The notes under the pieces were generated by a model that searched no databases, was not told where the DNA came from, and saw only the letters and a program-made list of their open reading frames with translations. From positions 608,223 to 672,222 of the forward strand of contig NZ_WMIG01000002.1 of NCBI RefSeq assembly GCF_009711205.1: DNA of 64,000 nucleotides, in the 5' to 3' direction. This DNA comes from Paracoccus litorisediminis (lineage in GTDB: Bacteria > Pseudomonadota > Alphaproteobacteria > Rhodobacterales > Rhodobacteraceae). How positions within the stretch are numbered: the stretch's first letter is position 1; each line of letters starts with the position of its first letter. Of this stretch, positions 45,343 through 53,983 are shown piece after piece. Position numbers and translations under genes: made by a program.

Positions 45343-46157
45343 TCGCAACGCCCGCAGCCGAATTCAGCACCGACAAGGGCGCGACCCGCCCCGTGCTGAT
45401 GGACCTGAAAAACATCACCCTCCGCTTTGGCGGGGTGGTGGCGATCAAGGACATCAGCTTCGACATCCGCGAGGGCGAGATCCGCGCCATCATCGGGCCG
45501 AACGGCGCGGGCAAATCCTCGATGCTGAACGTGATCTCGGGCTTTTATGTGCCCCAGCAGGGCGAGATCTGGTTCGAGGGGCAAAAGCGCCCGCCGATGA
45601 AACCCTATCAGGTTGCGCGTCTGGGGCTGGCGCGCACCTTTCAGAACATCGCGCTGTTCGATGGCATGTCGGTCTTGGACAACATCATGACGGGGCGGTT
45701 GAACAAGATGAAATCATCGCTGTTCAGCCAAGCCCTGTGGTGGGGCCCCGCTGAGCGCGAAGAGGTCGAAAACCGTGCGCAGGTCGAAAAGATCATCGAT
45801 TTTCTGGAAATCCAGAACATCCGCAAGACCCCGGTCGGCCGTCTGCCCTACGGGCTGAAAAAGCGCGTGGAACTGGCGCGTGCCTTGGCCGCCGAGCCGC
45901 GCATCCTGCTTCTGGACGAGCCGATGGCGGGCATGAATGTCGAAGAAAAAGAGGACATGTGCCGCTTCATCCTTGATGTGAACGACGAGTTCGGCACGAC
46001 CATCGTCCTGATCGAGCATGACATGGGCGTGGTCATGGATCTGTCGGATCGGGTGGTGGTGATGGATTACGGCCGCAAGATCGGCGACGGCACCCCCGAC
46101 GAGGTTCGAGCCAATCCCGAGGTCATCAGCGCCTATCTGGGCGTGGCGCACGAGTAA
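45339..46157 (+). CDS. Branched-chain amino acid-type ABC transporter ATPase (LivG-like)
   Basis: A 272-residue ATPase from ATG 45339 (overlap with the previous stop). Walker A G-P-N-G-A-G-K-S-S, Q-loop R-T-F-Q-N-I, signature-region L-P-Y-G-L-K-K-R-V-E-L-A-R (a LivG/LivF-type degenerate C motif), Walker B I-L-L-L-D-E-P-M-A-G-M-N, and H-loop I-E-H-D-M-G. It pairs with LivF below to drive a LivHM channel. The substrate is probably not an amino acid here, given the flanking ligases. Confidence 0.92.
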   Translation: MIATPAAEFSTDKGATRPVLMDLKNITLRFGGVVAIKDISFDIREGEIRAIIGPNGAGKSSMLNVISGFYVPQQGEIWFEGQKRPPMKPYQVARLGLARTFQNIALFDGMSVLDNIMTGRLNKMKSSLFSQALWWGPAEREEVENRAQVEKIIDFLEIQNIRKTPVGRLPYGLKKRVELARALAAEPRILLLDEPMAGMNVEEKEDMCRFILDVNDEFGTTIVLIEHDMGVVMDLSDRVVVMDYGRKIGDGTPDEVRANPEVISAYLGVAHE

Positions 46158-46168
46158 GGGGCAATCGC

Positions 46169-47149
46169 ATGGAATTCCTTTACGCAAGCGAAGTGCTGGT
46201 CAACGGTCTGATGGCCGGGGTGATGTACTCGCTGGTCGCCCTTGGCTTTGTGCTGATCTACAAGGCCTCGGGTGTCTTCAACTATGCCCAAGGGGTGATG
46301 GCGCTGTTCGCCGCCATGACGCTGGTGGGCATCATGGAAGGGCGGGTGCCCTTTGCCCATCTGATCAATGCGGCGTTCGGCGTGCATGTGGACCGCTTCG
46401 GCTGGACCGTGCCCGCGATCTTCGGGATCGCACTGACCGCGCTGATCATGGTCGGTCTGGCCATCGCGGTGGAAAAACTGGTGCTGAAACATCTGGTCGG
46501 CCAGGAGCCGATCATCCTGTTCATGGCGACCATCGGTCTGGCCTGGTTTCTTGAGGGCTTGGGCGACGTGATGTGGGGCGCTGATGTGAAGGTGCTGGAT
46601 GTGGGCCTGCCTCAAGGCATCTCGGACAGCATCGAGACGGCGACAAACAACTGGTTGGGCTATGGCTTCTTCATCGACCGGCTCGACATCTGGGCGACGG
46701 TCATCGCGGCAGCCTTGGTGGCAGCTCTGGTCGGCTTCTCGCAATATACCAAGCAGGGCCGGGCAATGCGCGCGGTCGCCGACGACCATCAGGCGGCGCT
46801 GTCGGTGGGCATCAGCCTGCGCTTCATCTGGATCATGGTCTGGTCGATCGCGGGCTTTGTCGCGCTGGTCGCAGGCATCATGTGGGGCACGAAATCGGGT
46901 GTGCAGTTCAGCTTGTCGCTGATCGCGTTAAAGGCGCTGCCGGTGCTGATGCTGGGCGGCTTCACCTCGATCCCCGGTGCCATCGTCGGCGGGCTGATCA
47001 TCGGCATGGGCGAGAAGCTGTTTGAATATTTCATCGGTCCGATGGTCGGCGGCGCGACCGAGAACTGGTTCGCCTATGTGCTGGCGCTGCTGTTCCTCGT
47101 CTTCCGACCGCAGGGCCTGTTTGGCGAGCGGATCATCGAGCGGGTCTGA
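46169..47149 (+). CDS. Branched-chain-type ABC transporter permease (LivH-like)
   Basis: A 326-residue membrane protein with about eight hydrophobic helices. It has the typical LivH start V-N-G-L-M-A-G-V-M-Y-S-L-V-A-L-G-F, A-Q-G-V-M-A-L and Q-G-R-A-M-R-A-V-A-D-D-H-Q-A-A, the ATPase-coupling loop near residue 195. It is followed by a 141-base gap with repeat copies, then livM. Confidence 0.93.
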   Translation: MEFLYASEVLVNGLMAGVMYSLVALGFVLIYKASGVFNYAQGVMALFAAMTLVGIMEGRVPFAHLINAAFGVHVDRFGWTVPAIFGIALTALIMVGLAIAVEKLVLKHLVGQEPIILFMATIGLAWFLEGLGDVMWGADVKVLDVGLPQGISDSIETATNNWLGYGFFIDRLDIWATVIAAALVAALVGFSQYTKQGRAMRAVADDHQAALSVGISLRFIWIMVWSIAGFVALVAGIMWGTKSGVQFSLSLIALKALPVLMLGGFTSIPGAIVGGLIIGMGEKLFEYFIGPMVGGATENWFAYVLALLFLVFRPQGLFGERIIERV

Positions 47150-47163
47150 GGTGAAAAGATTCT

Positions 47164-47199
47164 ATGCCTCCGGCGGGGATATTTGGACAAGAAAGAAAC
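47164..47199 (-). repeat. Dispersed repeat copy B' (inverted half)
   Basis: Read on the minus strand this gives TTCTTTCTTGTCCAAATATC then CCCGCCGG, sharing the TTCTTTCTTG-N3-AAATATCCC core with the other copies. It faces copy B head to head about 12 bases away. Confidence 0.8.
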
Positions 47200-47211
47200 C
47201 GGTGCGACCGA

Positions 47212-47270
47212 GCTTCTTTCTTGCGGAAATATCCCGCGGGGGTGTGGGGGCGCGAAGCCCCCACTGCAAG
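47212..47270 (+). repeat. Dispersed repeat copy B
   Basis: It begins CTTCTTTCTTGCGGAAATAT then CCCGCGGGGG, and ends in a hairpin GTGGGGGC..GCCCCCAC at 47,244-47,264. It lies in the livH-livM gap just ahead of the livM ribosome-binding site, GGGAGGGG. Confidence 0.85.
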
Positions 47271-47290
47271 GCTGATGCCGGGAGGGGCAG

Positions 47291-48367
47291 ATGATCTATC
47301 GCGAGGCGGGTGACTTCAAGACGAGCTATCGCGACGATGGCCAGACCTTCCCGATCCGGCTGGACCGTTGGGGCTATTACGCGTTGCTGGGAGTGGCTTT
47401 TCTGGTCGTGCCCTTTGTCATCGACAGTTACTGGGCCAATGCCGTTCTGGTGCCGTTCCTGATCTATGCCATCGCCGCAATCGGGCTGAACATCCTGACG
47501 GGCTATGCCGGGCAGGTCAGTCTGGGGACCGGCGGTTTCATGGCGGTGGGGGCCTATTCGGTCTACAAGCTGATGACCGCCTTTCCGGGCGTGCCGATCT
47601 TTGTCCATATCCTGCTGGCCGGGGCGATCACCGCCGTGGTGGGGATGCTGTTCGGCCTGCCCAGCCTGCGGATCAAGGGCTTTTACCTGGCCGTGGCGAC
47701 GCTGGCCGCGCAGTTCTTTCTGGTCTGGCTCTTCAACAAGGTGCCGTGGTTTTACAATTACTCGGCCTCGGGGCAGATCAATGCGCCTGAGCGCACCGTC
47801 TTTGGCTGGGCGGTGACCGGACCTGCGACGAGTGCTCCGGCAAAATACCTGACCTGTCTGGTCTTTGCGGTGGTGCTGGCATGGATCGCGCGCAACCTGA
47901 CGCGCGGCATGGTGGGGCGCAAATGGATGGCGATCCGGGACATGGATATCGCGGCCGAGATCATCGGGGTGAACCCGCTGACCGCGAAACTGTCCGCATT
48001 TGCCGTCAGCAGCTTCTTTGTAGGCATTGCCGGGGCGCTGCTGTTCTCGGTTTATCTGGGCGCGGCAGAAGCCAGTGAGGCCTTCGGCATCAACAAGAGC
48101 TTCCTTGTCCTGTTCATGATCATCATCGGCGGCCTTGGCAGCATCTTTGGCAGCTTCGCCGGGGCGGCCTTTCTGGTCCTGCTGCCGGTCCTGCTGAAAA
48201 ATCTGCTGGTGGTGCGGCTGGGATGGCCGACCGATCTGGCGGCCCATCTCGAACTGATGATCGTTGGCGGGCTGATCATCTTCTTCCTGATCGTCGAGCC
48301 GCATGGCCTCGCGCGGTTGTGGCGACTGACAAAGGAAAAGCTGCGGCTGTGGCCGTTCCCGCATTGA
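47291..48367 (+). CDS. Branched-chain-type ABC transporter permease (LivM-like)
   Basis: A 358-residue permease with about nine or ten hydrophobic segments. I-G-L-N-I-L-T-G-Y-A-G-Q-V-S-L-G-T-G-G-F-M-A-V-G-A-Y is the LivM signature near residues 65-89. I-R-D-M-D-I-A-A-E-I-I-G-V-N is the ATPase-contact loop. ATG 47291 has GGGAGGGGC upstream. Start and order match livHMKF-type clusters. Confidence 0.93.
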   Translation: MIYREAGDFKTSYRDDGQTFPIRLDRWGYYALLGVAFLVVPFVIDSYWANAVLVPFLIYAIAAIGLNILTGYAGQVSLGTGGFMAVGAYSVYKLMTAFPGVPIFVHILLAGAITAVVGMLFGLPSLRIKGFYLAVATLAAQFFLVWLFNKVPWFYNYSASGQINAPERTVFGWAVTGPATSAPAKYLTCLVFAVVLAWIARNLTRGMVGRKWMAIRDMDIAAEIIGVNPLTAKLSAFAVSSFFVGIAGALLFSVYLGAAEASEAFGINKSFLVLFMIIIGGLGSIFGSFAGAAFLVLLPVLLKNLLVVRLGWPTDLAAHLELMIVGGLIIFFLIVEPHGLARLWRLTKEKLRLWPFPH

Positions 48368-48409
48368 AGACCGGATAACCGGCTCATCACCCTTGGGAGG
48401 AGAACCAGG

Positions 48410-49690
48410 ATGAAACTGAAGCTTGCTACCGTCGCGCTGGGGGCCATTCTGGCCGCGGCCCCCGCCATGGCCGATCTGGTCGTGCCGAACCTTAGCTATC
48501 GCACCGGCCCATATGGCGCGAACGGCACGCAATATGCCGACGGGTTCAACGACTATTTCACCCTGCTGAATGAACGCGACGGCGGCATCGGCGGCGAAAA
48601 GATCCAGACCCCGGAATGCGAGACTGCCTATAACACCGAAAAGGGCGTCGAATGCTACGAGGCCACCAAGGGCTCGGGCGCGCTGGTCTATAACCCCTTG
48701 TCCACCGGCATCACCTATCAGCTGATCCCCAAGGTCTCGGCCGATAAGATCGTGCTGTATACGCCGGGCTACGGGCGGACCTCGGCCAAGAATGGCAGCG
48801 TCTTCGAATGGGTCTTCAACGCGCCCGCGAACTATTGGGACGGGGCTTCGGTCGCGGTGAAATACTTGCTGGACCAAAGCGGCGGCGACCTGAAAGGCAA
48901 AAAGGTCGCGCTGGTCTATCACAATTCGGCCTATGGCAAGGAGCCGATCCGCACCCTGCAGGATCTGTCCAAGAAGCACGGCTTCACCCTGACCGAGCTG
49001 CCGATCGACCCGCCGGGACAAGAGCAAAAAAGCCAGTGGCTGCAGATTCGCCGCGACAAGCCCGATTACGTGCTGATGTGGGGCTGGGGCGTGATGAACC
49101 AGACCGCCATTCAAGAGGCCGCCAATATCCGATTCCCGATGGAGAACTTCATCGGCGTCTGGTGGTCGGGTTCCGAGGTTGACGTGCTGCCGGTCGGTGC
49201 CGCCGCACATGGCTACAAGTCGCTGACCTTCAACGGCGTCGGGACCGATTACCCGGTCTATGCCGACATGAAGAAATTCGTCATCGAGCCGGGCAAGGCA
49301 TCGCAGGGCGGGCAGTTCGTCGGCTCGGCGCTGTATTCGCGCGGCATGTATGCGGCGGTGGTCATCGCCGAAGCGATCAAGAAGGCGCAGGAGCTGGCTG
49401 GGACCCCCGCGATCAACGCCACGCAACTGCGTGACGGCTTCGAGGCGCTTGGCATCACGCCTGCACGCCTGACCGAGATCGGCCTGCCGGACTTCGGCCC
49501 CGAGATCAAGATGAGCTGCGACAACCACGGCGGCAGCGGCATGGCCCGGATCCAGCAATGGGACGCCAATGCCAAGAAATGGAGCCTAATCACCGAGTTT
49601 ACCGAGCCTGACCAAGAGGTTCTGAACCCGCTGATCGCCGCCGACAGCGAGGCCTTTGCCAAGGAATTCAACATCACGCCGCGCTGCTGA
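48410..49690 (+). CDS. Type I periplasmic substrate-binding protein of Liv-type ABC transporter
   Basis: A 426-residue exported binding protein. The signal peptide ends A-P-A-M-A-D; ATG 48410 follows GGGAGGAG. The mature part fits the family: Y-A-D-G-F-N-D-Y-F-T, then G-I-G-G-E-K-I-Q-T and A-L-V-Y-N-P-L-S-T-G. Four cysteines are present (E-C-E, E-C-Y-E, M-S-C-D and a C-terminal R-C), possibly disulfides. The ligand is not identifiable from sequence. Confidence 0.92.
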   Translation: MKLKLATVALGAILAAAPAMADLVVPNLSYRTGPYGANGTQYADGFNDYFTLLNERDGGIGGEKIQTPECETAYNTEKGVECYEATKGSGALVYNPLSTGITYQLIPKVSADKIVLYTPGYGRTSAKNGSVFEWVFNAPANYWDGASVAVKYLLDQSGGDLKGKKVALVYHNSAYGKEPIRTLQDLSKKHGFTLTELPIDPPGQEQKSQWLQIRRDKPDYVLMWGWGVMNQTAIQEAANIRFPMENFIGVWWSGSEVDVLPVGAAAHGYKSLTFNGVGTDYPVYADMKKFVIEPGKASQGGQFVGSALYSRGMYAAVVIAEAIKKAQELAGTPAINATQLRDGFEALGITPARLTEIGLPDFGPEIKMSCDNHGGSGMARIQQWDANAKKWSLITEFTEPDQEVLNPLIAADSEAFAKEFNITPRC

Positions 49691-49698
49691 TCCCGCGC

Positions 49699-49722
49699 GC
49701 CCCGGCGGCCTGTCGCCGGGGC
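49699..49722 (+). terminator. GC hairpin after the binding-protein gene
   Basis: GCCCCGGCG and CGCCGGGGC form a 9-bp stem eight bases after the stop, with no T run. Such hairpins often stabilise abundant binding-protein mRNA inside an operon rather than end it. Confidence 0.7.
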
Positions 49723-49741
49723 ATTCCAGACTGGGGGAACC

Positions 49742-50560
49742 ATGCCTGATGCCACCCAAGACCCGCTGCTCGAGGTCAACAATATCGAGGTGATCTACAA
49801 CCACGTCATCCTTGTGCTGAAGGGTGTCAGTCTGTCCGTGCCCAAGGGCGGCATCACCGCGCTTCTGGGCGGGAATGGTGCGGGCAAGACCACCACGCTG
49901 AAGGCCATCTCGAACCTGCTGCAATCCGAACGGGGCGAGGTCACCAAGGGCCAGATCACCTATCGCGGCGCGCCCGTGCAGGGCATGGACCCGGCTGCGC
50001 TGGTGAAACAGGGCGTCATTCAGGTGATGGAGGGGCGGCATTGCTTCGAACACCTGACCGTCGAGGAAAACCTGCTGACCGGCGCCTATACCCGCAGCGA
50101 TGGCCGCGCGGCGATCGCCCGCGACCTTGAGATGGTCTATTCCTATTTCCCGCGCCTGAAGGAGCGCCGCAAAAGTCAGGCGGGCTATACTTCGGGCGGT
50201 GAACAGCAGATGTGCGCGATGGGGCGCGCATTGATGTCGAGGCCCGAAACCATCCTGCTGGATGAGCCCAGCATGGGCCTTGCGCCGCAACTGGTCGAGC
50301 AGATCTTCGAGATCGTTAAGGCGGTCAATGAGGGCGAGGGCGTGACCTTCCTTCTGGCCGAGCAGAACACCAATGTCGCGCTGCGCTATGCCCATCACGG
50401 CTACATTCTTGAAAGCGGCAGAGTGGTGATGGACGGCCCCGCCGAGGCGCTGCGCGAAAACCCGGATGTGAAGGAATTCTACCTCGGCATGTCCGAGCAG
50501 GGCCGGAAAAGCTTTCGCGACGTGCGCTCCTATCGCCGCCGCAAACGCTGGCTGGCCTGA
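49742..50560 (+). CDS. Branched-chain amino acid-type ABC transporter ATPase (LivF-like)
   Basis: A 272-residue ATPase with G-G-N-G-A-G-K-T-T, Q-V-M-E-G-R-H-C-F-E, signature T-S-G-G-E-Q-Q-M-C-A-M-G-R-A, Walker B I-L-L-D-E-P-S-M-G-L-A-P and A-E-Q-N-T-N. It is slightly longer than a normal LivF, with a basic C-terminal tail (R-S-Y-R-R-R-K-R-W). It is downstream of the binding protein. Confidence 0.92.
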   Translation: MPDATQDPLLEVNNIEVIYNHVILVLKGVSLSVPKGGITALLGGNGAGKTTTLKAISNLLQSERGEVTKGQITYRGAPVQGMDPAALVKQGVIQVMEGRHCFEHLTVEENLLTGAYTRSDGRAAIARDLEMVYSYFPRLKERRKSQAGYTSGGEQQMCAMGRALMSRPETILLDEPSMGLAPQLVEQIFEIVKAVNEGEGVTFLLAEQNTNVALRYAHHGYILESGRVVMDGPAEALRENPDVKEFYLGMSEQGRKSFRDVRSYRRRKRWLA

Positions 50561-50580
50561 TTTTCGGCGAAAGGCGCCCG

Positions 50581-51798
50581 ATGACATTCTATGACGAACT
50601 AGAGACCCGCAGCGCCGATGAGCGCGCCAGATGGCTGGCCAATGCATTGCCCGCAGCAATTTCGCGGGCGCAGACTGCCCCGGCCATGGCCCGTATCCTG
50701 CAAGGGGTCGATCCCGCTGCGGTCACCACGCGCGCGGGGCTTGCTGCCCTGCCGGTGATCCGGAAATCCGAACTCTCGGAAGCGCAGCGGAAATCGCCAC
50801 CGTTTGGGGGGTTCACCACCCGCTATCCGCATGAGTTCGAGAACATCTTTCAAAGCCCCGGTCCGATCTATGAGCCGGGACGGCGCGGCAATGACTGGTG
50901 GCGGTTGGGGCGATTCCTGTCGGCCGCAGGGGTCGGGCCGGGTGACATCGTGCAGAACTGCTTTGGCTATCACCTGACGCCGGCGGGCATGATGTTCGAA
51001 AGCGCCGCCCGCGCCGTCGATGCCGCCGTCCTGCCTGCGGGCACCGGCCAGACCGAATTGCAGGTCCGCGCCGCCGTGGATATCGGCACCACCGCCTATG
51101 CCGGGACGCCCGATTACCTGAAGATCATCCTCGATAAGGCCGACGAGATGGGCGAGGCGCTGGCCTTTACCCGCGCGGTGGTCTCGGGTGGGGCGCTGTT
51201 TCCCAGCCTGCGTCAGGCTTACGCCGATCGCGGCATTGCCACGACGCAATGCTATGCCACCGCCGATCTGGGGCTGATCGCCTATGAATCCCCGGCGCTT
51301 GAAGGGATGATCGTCGATGAAGGCGTGATCGTCGAAATCGTCCGCCCCGGAACCGGCGATCCGGTCCCCGATGGCGAGGTGGGCGAGGTTGTGGTGACCA
51401 CGCTGAACCCCGACTATCCGCTGATCCGCTTTGCGACGGGCGATCTGTCCGCCGTCCTGCCCGGAACCAGTCCCTGCGGACGCAGTAACATGCGCATCAA
51501 GGGCTGGATGGGCCGCGCCGACCAGACCACCAAGATCAAAGGCATGTTTGTCCGTCCCGAGCAGGTGGCGGCGCTGGTCTCGCGCCATCCTGAGCTAAGT
51601 CGCGCCCGCGTGCTCGCCGATCGTGCCGGAGACATGGATGTGATGACGGTGCTGCTGGAAACCGACAGCAAAGATGCGGCAAGATACGAGGCAGCGGTGT
51701 TGGACACCCTGAAACTTCGTGGCCGGATCGAACTGGTTGCGCCGGGATCACTTCCGAATGACGGCAAGGTCATCGAGGATCGGCGCAGCTACGACTGA
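50581..51798 (+). CDS. Phenylacetate-CoA ligase (PaaK)-like protein with degenerate P-loop
   Basis: A 405-residue member of the PaaK branch of adenylate-forming ligases. The C-terminal half keeps A-Y-A-G-T-P-D-Y-L, the acyl-adenylate region R-F-A-T-G-D-L-S and M-R-I-K-G-W-M-G-R-A-D-Q-T-T-K-I-K-G-M-F-V. A lysine is present in N-D-G-K-V-I. Where PaaK has S-S-G-T-T-G, the equivalent place reads Q-S-P-G-P-I-Y, so the ATP-phosphate loop is altered. It closes the transporter cluster. Confidence 0.85.
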   Translation: MTFYDELETRSADERARWLANALPAAISRAQTAPAMARILQGVDPAAVTTRAGLAALPVIRKSELSEAQRKSPPFGGFTTRYPHEFENIFQSPGPIYEPGRRGNDWWRLGRFLSAAGVGPGDIVQNCFGYHLTPAGMMFESAARAVDAAVLPAGTGQTELQVRAAVDIGTTAYAGTPDYLKIILDKADEMGEALAFTRAVVSGGALFPSLRQAYADRGIATTQCYATADLGLIAYESPALEGMIVDEGVIVEIVRPGTGDPVPDGEVGEVVVTTLNPDYPLIRFATGDLSAVLPGTSPCGRSNMRIKGWMGRADQTTKIKGMFVRPEQVAALVSRHPELSRARVLADRAGDMDVMTVLLETDSKDAARYEAAVLDTLKLRGRIELVAPGSLPNDGKVIEDRRSYD

Positions 51799-51834
51799 AC
51801 CCCGGCCGCCAATAAAAGGCCATGAGGATCGTCG

Positions 51835-53409
51835 ATGCGGTATTTCCTGTTTCTGCTGGCCGCCCTTGCGGGCGCGGCTCCGGCCATGGCCGAGAATCGC
51901 GCGGTGGTCATCGGCAATGCGGATTACCGGAATGCGCCCGATCTGGCCGGGTCAGATACCGCCGCCCTGGCCGCAGTGATCCGCAAGGCGGGATTCGTCA
52001 CTGCCGAAGGTGTCGATCTGCCCTCGGAGCAGTTGCGGCAGGTGCTGGACCTGCTCGCGCGTGACGATCTCGAACCCGGCGCGCGGGTGGTGATGCTCAG
52101 TGGCCGCTTCCTGAATGACGGGTCCGAGACATGGTACATGGGCACCGAGGCGCAGAGGTCCGGCCCGCTGGGCGCAGGTGCGCAGGGCGTGCCGCTGGGG
52201 CTGATCACGCAGTTGATGGCGAACAGGGACGCGGTGCTGCTTCTGGGTACCGATCAGCAGGACATGCCCCATGATCAGGGTCTGACCAGTGGGATCGGCC
52301 CCATGAGCAATGCCGAAGGGGTCTCGGTTGTCACCGGCTCGCCCGAGGCGGTGGCGCGGGCATTGCGGGAACTGGCTGCGGGGCGCTCGGTTGCCCGTGC
52401 GCTGTCGGTGGGGCAGGGCGTCGAGCTGTTGCTGGGCGGTGATCCGCAGATGGTCCCGGTTCGGCCCATGCCGGCAGGTCAGGAGGATCAGCCATCCGCC
52501 CCCGATCGCAGCGCATGGGCCGAGGCGGCGGCGCTGGACACGATCAAGGCCTGGTCCACCTATCTTGAACGCTTCCCCATGGGCAGCTTTGCCACTGCTG
52601 CTCGCGAACGTCGCGCGGCGTTGCGCCTGCAGGAACAGCCGCAGGTCGCATCGACATTGCAACTGGCCCCTGCCGATCAACTGGAGATCCAGCGCGCCCT
52701 TGCCCGACTTGGCCTCGAACCGGGTCCACTTGACGGAAGGATCGGCGTCCAGACCCGAGAGGCCCTTCGCGATTGGCAAAGACGAAACCGCGCTGACCCA
52801 ACCGGCGAACTGACCGTTCCGCAACTGGCCGAACTGCGGCGGCAGGTTGCCGCCTTGGGCGAACCCGGCGGCAAGCAGGATCGCGATTTCTGGGAACGCA
52901 GTGGCGCGCGCGGTGGCATCGAACGCCTGCGCAACTATCTGCGTCGTTATCCCGAAGGGCTTTTCGCCATCGACGCGCGTCGTCAACTTGCTTCCAGCGG
53001 CCAGCATCCATTGCTGCAGCCAAGGGCCAGTGGCGATTCGACAACCTTCAGATGGGCGCGCCGGCAGGACAGCGCCGCGGCCTATCAGCAATATCTCGAC
53101 CGTTTCCCGCAAGGCGCCCATGTCGCCGAAGCGCGGCTTCGTCATGACAATCTGCTGGCGACGACAAGGGCCGCGCAGCAGGAAGAGGCCGCGCTTGGCC
53201 TGAACGCCACCACCCGCATGCTGATCGAAACCCGACTGGATCGGGCCAAGCTGGTACCGGGCGAGGTTGATGGCCGCTTCACCGATGACACGCGCGAGGC
53301 GCTGCGCCGCTATCAGGCCGTGCATAATTTGCGGGTAACGGGATATGTCTCGCGTCAGACTTTAAATGCGCTTCTGGCCGAGCCGGAAACAGAAGGAGCC
53401 CGCCAATGA
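51835..53409 (+). CDS. Exported pseudo-caspase-like protein with two peptidoglycan-binding domains
   Basis: A 524-residue exported protein with a signal peptide ending P-A-M-A-E. Residues about 20-190 resemble the caspase-like p20 fold (R-A-V-V-I-G-N-A-D-Y-R-N). The usual S-G-H-G histidine site reads S-G-R-F, and the D-A-C cysteine site reads L-G-T-D, so it looks catalytically dead. After a linker and helical, TPR-like repeats (T-Y-L-E-R-F-P, N-Y-L-R-R-Y-P, Q-Y-L-D-R-F-P), two peptidoglycan-binding 1 domains occur at about 285-340 and 455-515 (P-L-D-G-R-I-G and E-V-D-G-R-F-T). Function unknown; cell-envelope binding is inferred. Confidence 0.83.
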   Translation: MRYFLFLLAALAGAAPAMAENRAVVIGNADYRNAPDLAGSDTAALAAVIRKAGFVTAEGVDLPSEQLRQVLDLLARDDLEPGARVVMLSGRFLNDGSETWYMGTEAQRSGPLGAGAQGVPLGLITQLMANRDAVLLLGTDQQDMPHDQGLTSGIGPMSNAEGVSVVTGSPEAVARALRELAAGRSVARALSVGQGVELLLGGDPQMVPVRPMPAGQEDQPSAPDRSAWAEAAALDTIKAWSTYLERFPMGSFATAARERRAALRLQEQPQVASTLQLAPADQLEIQRALARLGLEPGPLDGRIGVQTREALRDWQRRNRADPTGELTVPQLAELRRQVAALGEPGGKQDRDFWERSGARGGIERLRNYLRRYPEGLFAIDARRQLASSGQHPLLQPRASGDSTTFRWARRQDSAAAYQQYLDRFPQGAHVAEARLRHDNLLATTRAAQQEEAALGLNATTRMLIETRLDRAKLVPGEVDGRFTDDTREALRRYQAVHNLRVTGYVSRQTLNALLAEPETEGARQ

Positions 53410-53849
53410 TCCACTCACTTCTGCCCGCCGCGCTGATCGTGCTGGCGGGGATCTGCATCGCCGTGCAGGCACCGATCAACGCGGCGCTGGCGCGTCAGGC
53501 CCAGAGCCCGCTGGCGGCAGCGGCGATTTCCTTCGGCGTGGGTTTCATGATTCTTGTTACGCTTTCGCTGCTCATGGGGCAGGGCCGAGGCTTCCTGCGC
53601 GCGACCCAGACCGAGCTGTGGATGTGGGCCGGGGGGCTTCTGGGGGCCTTCTATGTCTGGGCGATGGTCTGGTCATTGCCGCGTCTGGGCGCGCTGACCG
53701 CGCTTTGCGCGCTGGCGCTTGGTCAGATCGTCGCGGCGATTCTCCTCGACCGCAGCGGTGCGTTCGGTCTGCCGATCCGCGATATTTCGCTGCCGAGGAT
53801 TCTTGCGGCGCTGATGGTTGCGGGCGGGCTGGTCCTGTCGCGCTTCTGA
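53406..53849 (+). CDS. Small DMT-type (DUF606/YdcZ) membrane protein
   Basis: A 147-residue inner-membrane protein with about five hydrophobic helices. It has A-G-I-C-I-A-V-Q-A-P-I-N-A-A-L-A-R near residues 14-30 and W-M-W-A-G-G-L-L-G-A-F-Y-V-W near 73-86, hallmarks of the YdcZ family in the drug/metabolite transporter group. The ATG overlaps the previous stop. Substrate unknown. Confidence 0.9.
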   Translation: MIHSLLPAALIVLAGICIAVQAPINAALARQAQSPLAAAAISFGVGFMILVTLSLLMGQGRGFLRATQTELWMWAGGLLGAFYVWAMVWSLPRLGALTALCALALGQIVAAILLDRSGAFGLPIRDISLPRILAALMVAGGLVLSRF

Positions 53850-53856
53850 GTTCATC

Positions 53857-53906
53857 GTTTCGGAAATACCCACGGGGGTGTGGGGCAGTCAGCCCCCACG
53901 GCAGGG
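53857..53906 (+). repeat. Dispersed repeat copy C (partial)
   Basis: It reads GTTTCGGAAATACCCACGGG, then GGTGTGGGGCAG and CAGCCCCCACGG, close to the right two thirds of copy B (GGAAATATCCCGCGGGGGTG). It includes a GTGGGGC..GCCCCCAC hairpin and lies directly after the DMT-type gene. Confidence 0.75.
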
Positions 53907-53924
53907 CACGACGAATCGGCAACG

Positions 53925-53962
53925 GAAAACGCCCGCTGCGGGGGACGCAGCGGGCGTTTCAA
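53925..53962 (-). terminator. Intrinsic terminator of rpmJ
   Basis: On the minus strand AAACGCCCGCTGCG and CGCAGCGGGCGTTT pair over 14 bp with a five-base loop, then TTCC. It begins 24 bases after the rpmJ stop. Confidence 0.88.
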
Positions 53963-53983
53963 CTGGGCAACAAGTGTCGCGGA

